A DNA stretch of 64,000 nucleotides from Massilia aurea (lineage in GTDB: Bacteria > Pseudomonadota > Gammaproteobacteria > Burkholderiales > Burkholderiaceae_D), in contig NZ_JACHBX010000003.1 in NCBI RefSeq assembly GCF_014200505.1, forward strand, positions 310,001 through 374,000. The letters are read 5' to 3'. Shown here piece after piece: positions 42,888 to 51,860 of this stretch. The position numbers and the translations under genes are program-made. Numbering within the stretch: the stretch's first letter is position 1; each line of letters begins with the position of its first letter. The notes beneath the pieces were generated by a model. The model made no database searches. It was not told the origin of the DNA and was given only the letters and a program-made list of their open reading frames with translations.

Positions 42888-43226
42888 GCTGGTCTCCGTT
42901 ATATTTATTTGAATGTGCATTCTGATGATCGAATGCTGGAAACGAGAATGCGATATTTTTAATGTGTTTGCAACCAGATTGCATACGCTTGTTCAGCGCG
43001 TTTCTTGAGATAAATATTTGCGATAACTTAAACAGTGAAATTGCTTATAAAACCGATTGAAAGAATATCGCAGCCATTTCTGCGATATGTTTTTTTCGCC
43101 AGAATCGTTTTAAATCCACGAAAAAGTAATCGCCTGGTTTTTTACGCAAGAATGGGTGTTGGCGCCGTACCACAGGGTATTAGCGTACGCGATGTGTCAA
43201 AATGCCCGCTTTCCAGCGAGAACACC
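42888..43226. other. AT-rich 339-bp intergenic region with an orphan terminator
   Basis: Markedly more AT-rich than the surroundings. It holds the GH43 promoter region on the minus strand and, on the plus strand, a strong rho-independent terminator (43065-43096) with no gene before it. A weak -35/-10 pair (TTGAGA-N17-TTAAAC, about 43005-43035) could start a short transcript ending there. No coding sequence is convincing. Possibly a small RNA or an attenuated leader of the gene at 43227. Confidence 0.4.
43065..43096 (+). terminator. Orphan intrinsic terminator
   Basis: ATATCGCAG (43065-43073), loop CCATTT, CTGCGATAT (43080-43088), then G and seven T residues: a perfect 9-bp stem plus T tract. 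The nearest gene upstream on the plus strand is the TonB receptor, which already has its own terminator, so this hairpin must end an unannotated transcript or attenuate the downstream gene. Confidence 0.75.
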
Positions 43227-43958
43227 ATGCACAAACTGATTGCCGAATTGATGCGGCTGTATCTTCCCGCCGATGTGCTGCCGTCCGACATCCTTGCACT
43301 GCCGGTCAGCCTGACGGGCGGCGACGGCCAGACGCGCGCGATGATGATCCCGTTTCGCAAGACCAAGGGCGCCGACAGTGAAGCGCACTGGACGAAGCTG
43401 TGCGAAGTGGCGAATGCACTGCAGACGACGCTCAAGCTGCCCGCGCCTGCAGTGAGCATCTCGGGTGGCGATGCGTATTATTTGTGGCTGTCGCTCGCCG
43501 CACCGGTGCCGGCCGAGCGCGCGCAGGCATTTCTCGAACGCCTGCGCGATGCGTACTTCCCCGAGGTCGAGCTGGCGCCGGACGCGGTGCGCGCGCCGGT
43601 CGCCCTGCCACCCTGCCTGCACCCGCGCACCGGCAAGTGGGCCGCCTTCATCCACCCGGGCATGGGCGCGTCGTTTGCCGATGAACCGGGGCTGGACATG
43701 CAGCCGCCGCCGAACGGGCAGGCTGGGTTTCTGGAAGGGTTGGAGAGTATCGATGCAGAGCAGTTCGAGCACGCATGGCGCCTGCTCGAACCGGCCGCGG
43801 TGAGTGCGCCGGTGCATGCACCCGCGCCCGTGCCTGCGGCTTCATCTACACCTGCGCCGCCGGCAGGCCTGCTGCTGAAAGACGCGACGCTGGAGGACAT
43901 CGTGCGCCACCTGCACGCGAAGAATATCGAGCCGACTTTCCGGCATTTAGTGGCGTAG
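43227..43958 (+). CDS. Protein of unknown function
   Basis: A 243-residue soluble protein, probably cytoplasmic. I do not recognise a family. An ordered N-terminal two-thirds contains SGGDAYYLWLSLAAPVPAER and VALPPCLHPRTGKWAAFIHP; a Pro/Ala linker (about 190-215) follows, then a short helical end (LLLKDATLEDIVRHLHAKNI). The pattern of a hydrophobic strand followed by PVPAERAQAFLERL recalls archaeo-eukaryotic primase-like folds, but this is weak. ATG 43227 is chosen because upstream residues are encoded by the AT-rich leader. Its TAG stop is the TAG of a GTAG-type REP. Confidence 0.55.
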   Translation: MHKLIAELMRLYLPADVLPSDILALPVSLTGGDGQTRAMMIPFRKTKGADSEAHWTKLCEVANALQTTLKLPAPAVSISGGDAYYLWLSLAAPVPAERAQAFLERLRDAYFPEVELAPDAVRAPVALPPCLHPRTGKWAAFIHPGMGASFADEPGLDMQPPPNGQAGFLEGLESIDAEQFEHAWRLLEPAAVSAPVHAPAPVPAASSTPAPPAGLLLKDATLEDIVRHLHAKNIEPTFRHLVA

Positions 43959-44055
43959 GGTGGACGGGTTTCCCGTCCACGCGTTCAAACAGTCATCGCG
44001 ATGTGGCTACGCAGGCTTGGTTTGAACGCGTGGACGGCGCAGCCGTCCACCCTAC
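43955..44055. repeat. Inverted pair of GTAG-type REPs between convergent genes
   Basis: Left copy 43955-43990 and right copy 44020-44055, in opposite orientation; each starts at its outer end with GTAGGGTGGACGG and forms a hairpin ending in CGCGTTCAAAC. They enclose 29 bp, a BIME-like arrangement. The TAG of each GTAG is the stop codon of the flanking gene (43956-43958 on plus, 44052-44054 on minus). Same family as the REPs around the RAYT gene at 51.7-52.5 kb. Confidence 0.9.
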
Positions 44056-45182
44056 TTGGTCACCGTGATCAAGGAGCGCTTGCCGCCCTTGAACCCGTAC
44101 AAGGTGATCGTCCCGTCACGCACATCGCCGCGGGCATCGAACGCCACCGGGCCGGTTACGCCCTTGTAATTGGCTTTGGCCAGGAACGGCAGGTATTTCG
44201 CCGGGACGGCCGATCCGGCCTTGACCATCGCGTCGGCCATGACCATCGTCGCGTCGTACGCATACGGCGCGTTGATCTGCACATCGATGCCGAAACGCTT
44301 CTTGTAGTCGGCGCGGAACTTGTCCATGCCGGCCTTGCCTTCACCGCGCACGCCGCCCGCTTCCGCGCACACGACCTGACCGTCGGCCATGGTGCCGCCG
44401 GAGAGCTTGAAGATCTCGTCCGAGCAGATGCCATCGCCGCCCATCATGCGCACGTTCATGCCCAGTTGCTTCATCTGGCGCAGCATCGGGCCGGCCGTGG
44501 CGCTCAGGCCACCGAAGAAAACCATGTCCGGCTTGTTGGCGCGGATGCGGGTGACGATGGCGCTGAAGTCGGTCGCCTTGTCGTTGGTGAATTCGCGCGC
44601 GACGATCGTGCCGCCCTGCTGTTGCAGGCTCCTGGAAAACTCCATCACCAGGCCCTGGCCGTAAGCCGTGCGGTCATCGACGACGGCCACGCGGCGCACC
44701 TTCATGGCGCCGGTCGCGTAACGGCCCAGGGCCTGGCCCAGCTGCACGTCGTTGGCAATCGTGCGAAACGCGGTATTGAAGCCCTGCTGCGTGTATTTCG
44801 GGCTGGTGCTCGATGGCGAAATCTGCGGGATGCCGCCGGTGTGATAGATCTTCGACGCAGGAATCGTGGTGCCCGACGTCTGGTGCCCGATCACGCCATT
44901 CACCTTGGCATCGACCAGCTTCTGCGCCACGCTGGTGGCCTGTTTCGGGTCGCCCGCGTCGTCTTCGGCCACCAGCTGGAACGTCACCTTGCGGCCAGCG
45001 ATCGTGGTGCCGCGCGCGTTGAGGTGTTCGATCGCCATGCGCGTGGCGTTCTCGGTGTCCTTGCCAAAGTAGGCCACCGGCCCGGTGATCCCGGCCACGT
45101 GGCCGATCCTGACGATGTCCTGGCTTGACGCCAGACCGGCGGTTGCCGCCAGTACGCTGGCGGCCAATATGTTCTTGTTCAT
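44052..45182 (-). CDS. Branched-chain amino-acid-type ABC transporter substrate-binding protein
   Basis: A 376-residue periplasmic binding protein of the LivJ/LivK (type I) family: signal peptide (NKNILAASVLAATAGLASS), then VRIGHVAGITGPVAYFGKDTENATRMAIEHLNARG and VNGVIGHQTSGTTIPAS, the conserved ligand-pocket region. It is sent to the periplasm and would feed a LivHMGF-type permease, but no permease or ATPase gene is near, so it is an orphan. ATG 45182 has GGGGAA at 5 bp. Ligand uncertain: the family also binds amides, urea and aromatics. The stop lies in a REP. Confidence 0.9.
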   Translation of the reverse strand: MNKNILAASVLAATAGLASSQDIVRIGHVAGITGPVAYFGKDTENATRMAIEHLNARGTTIAGRKVTFQLVAEDDAGDPKQATSVAQKLVDAKVNGVIGHQTSGTTIPASKIYHTGGIPQISPSSTSPKYTQQGFNTAFRTIANDVQLGQALGRYATGAMKVRRVAVVDDRTAYGQGLVMEFSRSLQQQGGTIVAREFTNDKATDFSAIVTRIRANKPDMVFFGGLSATAGPMLRQMKQLGMNVRMMGGDGICSDEIFKLSGGTMADGQVVCAEAGGVRGEGKAGMDKFRADYKKRFGIDVQINAPYAYDATMVMADAMVKAGSAVPAKYLPFLAKANYKGVTGPVAFDARGDVRDGTITLYGFKGGKRSLITVTK

Positions 45183-45244
45183 GGGTTCCCCGGTATGCAA
45201 ACAGGCGGACAAAAAGCCGCCAAACCGGTTATTTTACCGTGCAC

Positions 45245-46597
45245 TCAGGCAGCTGTCTGCACAGGGGTCTTGAACGTGACGGTCGCCATCAGTCCACCCA
45301 ACCGCTCGGACGAACCCAGCGTCAGCACCGCGCCATGGCGCTCGGCGATTGCCTTGATGATGGCCAGGCCCAGGCCACTGCCGGCCGCCTCGCTGCCGGC
45401 CACGCGGTAGAAGCGGTCGAACACGCGTTCGCGTTCGTCCGGCGGGATGCCGGGGCCGCTGTCTTCCACTTGCACTGCGACCGTCCCAGCGCCGCTGAGC
45501 ACCGAGATGTCGACGGTGCCGCCGCCCGGGGTGTACTTGACCGCGTTGTCGACCAGGTTGCGCAGCAGGATCTGCAGCGCGTCGGGCTGGCCGTCGATGC
45601 TGGCCGGGTCGGCCTGCTGCAGGCCCAGGTCGACGCCCTTGGCAGCAGCCACGCCCGCCAGGTCGGCGGCCGTGCGGCGCGCCAGGTCGGCCAGGTCCAC
45701 CGGCCGGGTCTTGGCAGCCATGCCTTCGGCGGCGGTGGCCTCCTGCCGCGCCAGGATCAGGAGCTGTTCAACCAGGCGCGTGGCGCGGTCGATGCCGGCC
45801 GTCAGGCGGCTCACTGCCACCTGGCGCGCTTCTGGCGTATCGGCGCGGTCCAGGCTTTGTGCCTGCAGGCGCAGGGCCGCAAGCGGCGTGCGCAGTTCGT
45901 GCGCGGCATCGGCCACGAAATGCTGCTGGGCCTCGAACGCAGTGCGCACACGGCCAAACAGCAGGTTCAGTTCTTGCACCAGCGGGCGCACTTCGTCCGG
46001 CAAGCCGGTATCGGAAACGGGCGACAGATCGTCGGCCTGACGCGACGCCACCTGCGAGCGCACACGCGCCACCGGTTGCAGCGAGCCGCTCACGACCCAC
46101 CACACAACCAGCATCAGGATCGGCATCATGACCGCGATCGGCCCCAGCGTACGCAGGGCCAGGTTGCCCGCCATATTGCGGCGCACGGCCAGGTCCTGCG
46201 CGACCTGCACCGTTTGATTCGAGGTCTGGATCGAGAACACGCGGTAGGTCGTGCTGTTGGCGCGCACGTTCGAAAAGCCCAGCACCGCACGCTGCGGCAG
46301 ACGCGCGCGCGAGACGCTGTGGAACATCTGGGCGCCGTCGGGGGACCACATCTGCACCACCATGTCGTCGTTGCCGCCGGCGCTTTCGGCCTCTTGCCGC
46401 GCGCGCGCTTCGTCGTTCGACAGCGGTGTGCTCGAGCGCAGCGACAAGGCCATCTGCTGCATGTGGTAGTCGAAGATCTGGTCGGCGTCGTGCAGCGCGG
46501 TGCGGTAGGCGATCGTCGCCTGCGCCACCGCCGCGATCGTGATCGCCGCGAGCAGGAACCAGAGCAGGCGCCCGCGCAGCGAGTGCGTCATCTTCAT
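45245..46597 (-). CDS. Sensor histidine kinase (QseC/TctE-like)
   Basis: A 450-residue inner-membrane kinase: TM1 (about 10-30), small periplasmic sensor with the QseC-type ADQIFDYHMQQMALSLRS start, TM2 (about 152-174), HAMP, HisKA with AAHELRTPLAALRLQ (phospho-His near 235), and HATPase with N box NLVDNAVKYTPGGG, DSGPGIP and GSGLGLAI. Its start overlaps the response-regulator stop by 4 bp. Family members sense metals, tricarboxylates or signals; the ligand here is unknown. Confidence 0.93.
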   Translation of the reverse strand: MKMTHSLRGRLLWFLLAAITIAAVAQATIAYRTALHDADQIFDYHMQQMALSLRSSTPLSNDEARARQEAESAGGNDDMVVQMWSPDGAQMFHSVSRARLPQRAVLGFSNVRANSTTYRVFSIQTSNQTVQVAQDLAVRRNMAGNLALRTLGPIAVMMPILMLVVWWVVSGSLQPVARVRSQVASRQADDLSPVSDTGLPDEVRPLVQELNLLFGRVRTAFEAQQHFVADAAHELRTPLAALRLQAQSLDRADTPEARQVAVSRLTAGIDRATRLVEQLLILARQEATAAEGMAAKTRPVDLADLARRTAADLAGVAAAKGVDLGLQQADPASIDGQPDALQILLRNLVDNAVKYTPGGGTVDISVLSGAGTVAVQVEDSGPGIPPDERERVFDRFYRVAGSEAAGSGLGLAIIKAIAERHGAVLTLGSSERLGGLMATVTFKTPVQTAA

Positions 46598-47256
46598 GCT
46601 TTCGGCACCATGTAGCCGACGCCGCGCACGTTCTGGATCAGGTCACTGCCCAGTTTCTTGCGCAGGCCGTGGATATACACTTCTACCGCGTTGCTCGAGA
46701 CTTCATCGCGCCAGCTGTACAGCTTTTCTTCGAGCTGCGCGCGCGAGAGCACGGCGCCGGGCCGCGCCACCAGCGCTTCGAGCACGGCCCACTCGCGCGC
46801 CGACAGCGACACCTGGGTGCCGTCGACCATGATTTCGCGCGTGACCGGATTGATCGTGATGTTGCGGTATTCGAAAATCGGCTCGGCGCGCCCGACAGCA
46901 CGGCGCAGCAGCGCGCGCAGGCGTGCCAGCAGTTCGTCGAGATCGTAGGGTTTGAGCACGTAGTCGTCGGCGCCGGCATCCAGGCCCGCGATGCGCTGGG
47001 CCACCGAGTCGCGCGCGGTGGCGACCAGCACCGGGGTGCGGTCCTTGCGCGCGCGCATCGAGCGCAGTACTTCGAGGCCGTCCTTGCGCGGCAGCCCCAG
47101 GTCGAGCAGCACCAGGTCGTAGTTCTGGTTCTGCAGCAGGGCCGTGTCGGCCATTTCGCCGTCCTTGACCCAGTCGACTGCGTAGTGCTCGGCCCTGAGC
47201 AGGTCGAGCACCACTTCGCCGATCATCGTATCGTCTTCCACCAGCAGCAGCCGCAT
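46594..47256 (-). CDS. OmpR-type response regulator (QseB/TctD-like)
   Basis: A 220-residue DNA-binding regulator: receiver with acidic pocket LLVEDD, phospho-acceptor Asp51 in YDLVLLDLGLP and conserved Lys near KPYDLDELLARL, followed by a winged-helix output domain (EVYIHGLRKKLG, NVRGVGYMV). It is phosphorylated by the overlapping kinase. It starts 52 bp after htrA on the same strand, so htrA, regulator and kinase may form one operon, which would link envelope proteolysis to this sensor. Confidence 0.95.
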   Translation of the reverse strand: MRLLLVEDDTMIGEVVLDLLRAEHYAVDWVKDGEMADTALLQNQNYDLVLLDLGLPRKDGLEVLRSMRARKDRTPVLVATARDSVAQRIAGLDAGADDYVLKPYDLDELLARLRALLRRAVGRAEPIFEYRNITINPVTREIMVDGTQVSLSAREWAVLEALVARPGAVLSRAQLEEKLYSWRDEVSSNAVEVYIHGLRKKLGSDLIQNVRGVGYMVPKA

Positions 47257-47308
47257 ACATCCCCCGTTGTAAAAGTGCGACCCGAGGACGCTACGCTATC
47301 TTAACCAA

Positions 47309-48859
47309 TTAACCGATCCGCACCGGGATGAAGATTTTTTCACCGCCGCGCTGGATCAGCAGCGCCACCGACTTGTTGGCCTTCGCCACCATCTCGCGCA
47401 CCTGGACCACCGACGTCACGGGCCGGCCGTTGACCGAGATGAGCACGTCGCCAGGTTCGATGCCGGCCATTTCAGCGGCGCCCGAAGCATCTTCGATCAA
47501 CAGGCCAGCAGCGATGCCGCTCTGGCGACGCTCGATCGGCTCCAGCGGCCGCAACGACAGGCCCAACTTGGCGCTGTTGTCGACAGTGCTCGCCACGTCT
47601 TCCATCTGGCCGCGGCGCGGTTTCTCGGCAGCGTCGGCCAGCGTCGCATCGATGCGCACCAGCTTACCGTCGCGCCAGACGTCCATCGCCACCTTGTCGC
47701 CGGGTTTGGCCAGCGTCATCATGGCCGGCAGGTCGCCCGACGAGACGATCGGCGTGCCGTTGGCCGTGCGAATCACGTCGCCGGATTTCAGACCCGCACG
47801 TTCGGCCGGGCTGCCACGCTCGACGTTGCTCACCAGGGCGCCCTCAACCGATTCGAGCTTGAACGAATCAGCGAAGCTCTGGCCAACTTCCTGCACCCCC
47901 ACACCGAGCTTGGCATGCTGCACCTTGCCGGTGGCGACGATCTGGTCCTTGATGCGCACCGCGAGATCGATCGGGATCGAGAACGACAGACCCTGGTAGC
48001 CGCCGGTCTGGCTGTAGATCTGCGAATTGATGCCCACCACTTCGCCGCGGGTGTTGAACAGCGGGCCACCCGAGTTGCCGGGGTTGACCGCAACGTCGGT
48101 CTGGATGAACGGCACATTGCTGTCCGAGATCGAACGACCGGTGGCGCTGACCACGCCGGCGGTAACGGTGCTTTCGAGACCATACGGCGAACCGATGGCC
48201 AGCACCCACTCGCCCACCAGGACCGATTTGGATTTGCCGATCGGCGCCACGGGCAAGCCCTTGGCGTCGATTTTCAACACAGCCACGTCGGTGCGCGGGT
48301 CTGAGCCCAGGACCTTGGCGCGAAACTCGCGGCGATCCTGCAGCTTGACCGTGACTTCGTCAGCGCCCTGCACGACGTGTGCGTTGGTAAGGATGACGCC
48401 GTCCGGGCTTACGATGAAGCCCGATCCAGCGCCGAAAACGGGCGCTTCACGACCACCGCGCTCGCCACCGGAGCGCGGGTCCTGAAACTGCTTGAAAAAC
48501 TCATACAACGGATGGCCCGGGTCGAGGCTTGGCATGCCGCCGGCACCGCCGCCACCACGGGCGGCCGTCTTGGTGCCGCCAACGACGCGGATATTGACCA
48601 CTGCCTTGCCCTGTTGCGCGGCGATGCGCGTGAAGTCGGGCAGCGCCACGGTCGACGACGGTGCGCCCACGGCAGCAGCCGGTGCAGCGCCAGGGGCGGC
48701 CGCGACGACAGCCGGCACGCTCGGCGCGGCGGCATTGGCAGTAGCGTTATTGTGATTGACAGCGATGGCACCGACCGCGCCGCCGATGACGCCCGCGGCA
48801 CACAGGGCCAGCGTCAGGCGTTTGGCAGTGATGGCAGTAACGGCACTTGGGTTCGACAT
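47309..48859 (-). CDS. Periplasmic serine protease of the DegP/DegQ/MucD (HtrA) family
   Basis: A 516-residue periplasmic protease-chaperone. Order: N-terminal signal/anchor (LTLALCAAGVIGGAVGAIAV), an Ala/Pro-rich stretch, trypsin-like domain with His in TNAHVVQG, Asp in RTDVAVLKID and Ser in GNSGGPLFN, then two PDZ domains (about 300-390 and 420-510). It degrades or refolds damaged envelope proteins. ATG 48859 has AGGAG at 7 bp, which decides it against a start at 49027 in the open frame. First gene of a possible operon with the two-component pair. Confidence 0.94.
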   Translation of the reverse strand: MSNPSAVTAITAKRLTLALCAAGVIGGAVGAIAVNHNNATANAAAPSVPAVVAAAPGAAPAAAVGAPSSTVALPDFTRIAAQQGKAVVNIRVVGGTKTAARGGGGAGGMPSLDPGHPLYEFFKQFQDPRSGGERGGREAPVFGAGSGFIVSPDGVILTNAHVVQGADEVTVKLQDRREFRAKVLGSDPRTDVAVLKIDAKGLPVAPIGKSKSVLVGEWVLAIGSPYGLESTVTAGVVSATGRSISDSNVPFIQTDVAVNPGNSGGPLFNTRGEVVGINSQIYSQTGGYQGLSFSIPIDLAVRIKDQIVATGKVQHAKLGVGVQEVGQSFADSFKLESVEGALVSNVERGSPAERAGLKSGDVIRTANGTPIVSSGDLPAMMTLAKPGDKVAMDVWRDGKLVRIDATLADAAEKPRRGQMEDVASTVDNSAKLGLSLRPLEPIERRQSGIAAGLLIEDASGAAEMAGIEPGDVLISVNGRPVTSVVQVREMVAKANKSVALLIQRGGEKIFIPVRIG

Positions 48860-49087
48860 GGATGTGCTCCTGATGAAAATTCGGTGAATCGGTGTTTGAG
48901 ATTCGATGAGGCTAGTGTCGCGCAGCCGTCTTAGACCATACTTAAGTTGACAGGCAACACCCCTTAGACGCGCCTTAATGCACACGCCTTGCGGCTGCAC
49001 AGACACGAGGCCCGCCAGATAGGACAAGGGCGCCCCGATGCTGCAGGCGCCCTCCGTTCAAACCGTTACTGCATCATCTGCGCCATT

Positions 49088-49558
49088 TCAGGCAGCGCGC
49101 TGTTCCAATGCCTGGACGTTGTCGCCGCTGATCGTGGTACCGGCAGCATCGCCGATGGCGATCTTGCGTGGCTTGAGCGCCTCTGGCACTTCACGCACCA
49201 GTTCGATGGTGAGCATGCCGTTGTCGAACGACGCGGTGGTGACCTTCACGTGGTTGGCCAGCTGGAAGCGCTGCTCGAAATCGCGCGCTGCGATCCCACG
49301 GTGCAGGAAGGTGCGCTGGGCGTCGTCCTTCTGCTTGCGGCCGGTGACGTGCAGGCTGTCACGCTCGGTGATGATCTCGACTTCGTCGCGGGTGAAGCCG
49401 GCCAGCGCCATCACGATGCGGTATTGGTCTTCGCTCACCAGTTCGATGTTGTACGGTGGGTAGCTTGGCTGCGACTCGGCGCGTTGCTCGAGCAGGCTGG
49501 CCAGGCGATCGAAACCGATGGCGGAACGGTAGAGAGGGGTCAGGTCGTAAGTACGCAT
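49088..49558 (-). CDS. Small heat-shock protein, Hsp20/IbpA type
   Basis: A 156-residue ATP-independent holdase. N-terminal MRTYDLTPLYRSAIGFDRLASLL is the class A IbpA/B form, then PPYNIELVSEDQYRIVMALAGF and the alpha-crystallin domain, and the C-terminal IxI-type motif PRKIAIG that links oligomers. ATG 49558 has AAGGA at 8 bp; the open frame to 49639 lacks family residues. The 5' untranslated region of about 60 nt contains the ribosome site; an RNA thermometer of ROSE type is common in this family but I cannot confirm one here. Confidence 0.94.
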   Translation of the reverse strand: MRTYDLTPLYRSAIGFDRLASLLEQRAESQPSYPPYNIELVSEDQYRIVMALAGFTRDEVEIITERDSLHVTGRKQKDDAQRTFLHRGIAARDFEQRFQLANHVKVTTASFDNGMLTIELVREVPEALKPRKIAIGDAAGTTISGDNVQALEQRAA

Positions 49559-49622
49559 GATGTCTATCCTTGTAAAGTTAAGCGATAAGGGTGCGGACCT
49601 CAGTTGAGCATCCGCTGGTACC

Positions 49623-49650
49623 AATCTAATGCCATCCATCGCGAAATCAA
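49623..49650 (-). promoter_or_regulatory. Possible promoter of the Hsp20 gene
   Basis: On the minus strand TTGATT-N16-TAGATT (plus coordinates 49645-49650 and 49623-49628), about 65 bp upstream of the ATG. The extended CTTGAT also partly fits a sigma-32 -35 box, but no CCCCAT-type -10 is seen. Weak evidence. Confidence 0.3.
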
Positions 49651-49769
49651 GACAAGCAAAATACGGAATTCAAAATATTTTTCCAAATTTTGTTTGCATG
49701 ATGTATCAAGGGAAATTCAGCCCGACGGGCGGTGCTACACTGCCCGGCTTCCCTTCCCTGCCTTTTCCC

Positions 49770-51689
49770 ATGACCGCATCCCGCACCTTCTTCGCACGCG
49801 CTGCCCGTCCGGCGAGCGCTTTGGCCCTGACTCTGGCCCTGGCACTGGCCCTGCCTGCCTCGGCCCAGCTTCCCGCCGTCGGCGACGCGCCGTACCCTGG
49901 CACGATCGCGCTGCATGTCGACGCGAGCAATCTGTCGCAGCAAGTCTTCAGGATGCGCCTGTCGATGCCCGTGCAGGCTGGCCCGATGACGCTGCTGTAT
50001 CCGCAGTGGGCGCCGGGGAACCACGGCCCGAACATCCCGCTGACCCAGCTCGCCGGCCTGAAATTCCGCGCCGGCGGCAAGCCGGTCGAATGGAAGCGCG
50101 ATCCGGTCAACGTGTATGCGTTCCACGTCGTGGTGCCGGAAGGCGCAACGACGCTGGAAGCCGAATACCAGTTCCTGTCGCCGCTCGATACGACGCAGGG
50201 CCGCATCACGATGACCGACGACATCCTCGGCGTGCAGTGGCAGTCGGTGGCGCTGTACCCGGCCGGCTATCAGGCGCGCCGCATCACCGTGCAGCCGACG
50301 CTGCGCCTGCCCGCCGGCTGGCAGTTCGCCAGCTCGCTGGCGGTCGAAGCACGCACCGGCGACGAAGTGCGCTTCAAGCCGCACGATCTCGACACGCTGG
50401 TCGATTCGCCCCTGTTCGCGGGCCGCTACTTCAAGCGCATCGACCTGGCGCCGGGCGCGAAGCAGCCGGTGATGCTCAATGTCGTGGCCGACAATCCCGA
50501 AAACCTCGAGGCCAAACCGGACCAGATCAAGCTGCACCGCGCGATGGTCGACCAGGCGCTCAAGCTGTTCGGTTCGCACCACTATCGCCAATATGATTTT
50601 CTGTTTGCGATCTCGGACGAATTCGGCGGCATCGGCCGCGAGCACCAGCAGTCGAGCGAGAACGGCGTCAAGCTCGGCTACTTCACCGAGTGGAACCGGA
50701 ACGAGGCGGGGCGCGAGCTGCTGCCGCACGAATTCGTCCACTCGTGGAACGGCAAGTTCCGCCGGCCCGCGGGCCAGGATGTCGCCAACTTCAACACGCC
50801 GCTGCAGAACGAACTGCTATGGCTGTACGAAGGCCAGACCCAGTTCTGGGGCAAGGTGCTCGCCGCGCGTTCGGGCCTGGTGTCACAAACCCACGCGCGC
50901 GATGCGCTGGCAGCCGACGCGGCGCGCTACGACGCGACCCAAGGCCGTGACTGGCGCGCCGTGCAGGACACCGTCAACGATCCGATCATCAACGGGCGCC
51001 GTCCGATCGGCTGGGGCAACTGGCAGCGCAGCGAGGATTACTACACCGAGGGCATGCTGATCTGGCTCGATGTCGACACGATGATCCGCGAGATGTCGGG
51101 CGAGCAGCGCGGCCTGCAGGACTTCGCGCGCGCCTTCTTCGGCATCGACAACGGCAGCACGCAGACCACCTACTACACGTTCGATGACGTCGTGACCGCC
51201 CTGAACAAGGTGCAGAAATACGACTGGGCGCCGTTCCTGCGTTCGCGCCTGGACGGCCACGGTCCAGGCGCCCCGCTCGATGGCCTCAAGCGCGCCGGTT
51301 GGAAGCTGGTTTATGGCGACACGCCAAGCGACGCGGCGCGCGGCGCGGAAGAGCGCAACAAGACCACCGACTTCACGTACTCGCTGGGCTTCCAGGTGCG
51401 CGCCGATGGCGGCGTCACGGGCGTGATCTGGGACGGCGTGGGCTTCCGCGCGGGCCTGGCGGCCAACACGACGATCGTCGCGGTCAACAACCGCGTCTAC
51501 AAGGGCGACGTGCTCAAGGCAGCAGTGCGCGCAGCGAAAGATGGCAAGGCGCCGCTCGAACTGCTGGTACGCAAGGGGAACAACCTGCGCACGATTTCGC
51601 TCGATTACCGCGACGGCCTGCGCTATCCGCGCCTGGAACGCATTCCGGGCACGAAGGACCGGCTCGAGGTGTTGTTCAAAGCGCTGTAG
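49770..51689 (+). CDS. M61-family glycyl aminopeptidase-like protease with PDZ domain
   Basis: A 639-residue exported metalloprotease. Signal peptide (FARAARPASALALTLALALA..., cut near ASAQ, about residue 32), N-terminal beta domain, gluzincin domain with HEFVHSWNGKFRRP at about 320-333 (HExxH zinc site) and a downstream glutamate in LWLYEGQTQFWG, and a C-terminal PDZ (about 540-605). M61 enzymes trim N-terminal Gly/Ala in the periplasm. The frame is open to 49629, but ATG 49770 begins a proper signal peptide. The TAG stop is part of a GTAG-type REP. Confidence 0.92.
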   Translation: MTASRTFFARAARPASALALTLALALALPASAQLPAVGDAPYPGTIALHVDASNLSQQVFRMRLSMPVQAGPMTLLYPQWAPGNHGPNIPLTQLAGLKFRAGGKPVEWKRDPVNVYAFHVVVPEGATTLEAEYQFLSPLDTTQGRITMTDDILGVQWQSVALYPAGYQARRITVQPTLRLPAGWQFASSLAVEARTGDEVRFKPHDLDTLVDSPLFAGRYFKRIDLAPGAKQPVMLNVVADNPENLEAKPDQIKLHRAMVDQALKLFGSHHYRQYDFLFAISDEFGGIGREHQQSSENGVKLGYFTEWNRNEAGRELLPHEFVHSWNGKFRRPAGQDVANFNTPLQNELLWLYEGQTQFWGKVLAARSGLVSQTHARDALAADAARYDATQGRDWRAVQDTVNDPIINGRRPIGWGNWQRSEDYYTEGMLIWLDVDTMIREMSGEQRGLQDFARAFFGIDNGSTQTTYYTFDDVVTALNKVQKYDWAPFLRSRLDGHGPGAPLDGLKRAGWKLVYGDTPSDAARGAEERNKTTDFTYSLGFQVRADGGVTGVIWDGVGFRAGLAANTTIVAVNNRVYKGDVLKAAVRAAKDGKAPLELLVRKGNNLRTISLDYRDGLRYPRLERIPGTKDRLEVLFKAL

Positions 51690-51719
51690 GGTGGATGGCT
51701 GCGCCATCCACGTGTTCAA
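51686..51719 (+). repeat. GTAG-type REP, supplies the M61 gene stop
   Basis: GTAGGGTGGATGGCTGCGCCATCCACGTG-type hairpin (stem GGATGGC/GCCATCC). Its TAG (51687-51689) is the M61 stop codon. Same orientation as the next copy. Confidence 0.88.
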
Positions 51720-51747
51720 GGATCGGCTGAGCAAAGGCCACGCCTGA

Positions 51748-51780
51748 GTAGGGTGGATGGCTCCGCCATCCACGCGTCCA
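51748..51780 (+). repeat. GTAG-type REP, second copy
   Basis: Starts GTAGGGTGGATGGCTCCG and closes as GCCATCCACGCG hairpin, directly repeated 62 bp after the first copy. Confidence 0.88.
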
Positions 51781-51860
51781 ACGATCGGCAAATCCAACGC
51801 GCACGTCACGCTTGACGTGCGACATCCCATCATCCCCTGCTGCCGCATACGCTCGGCAGC

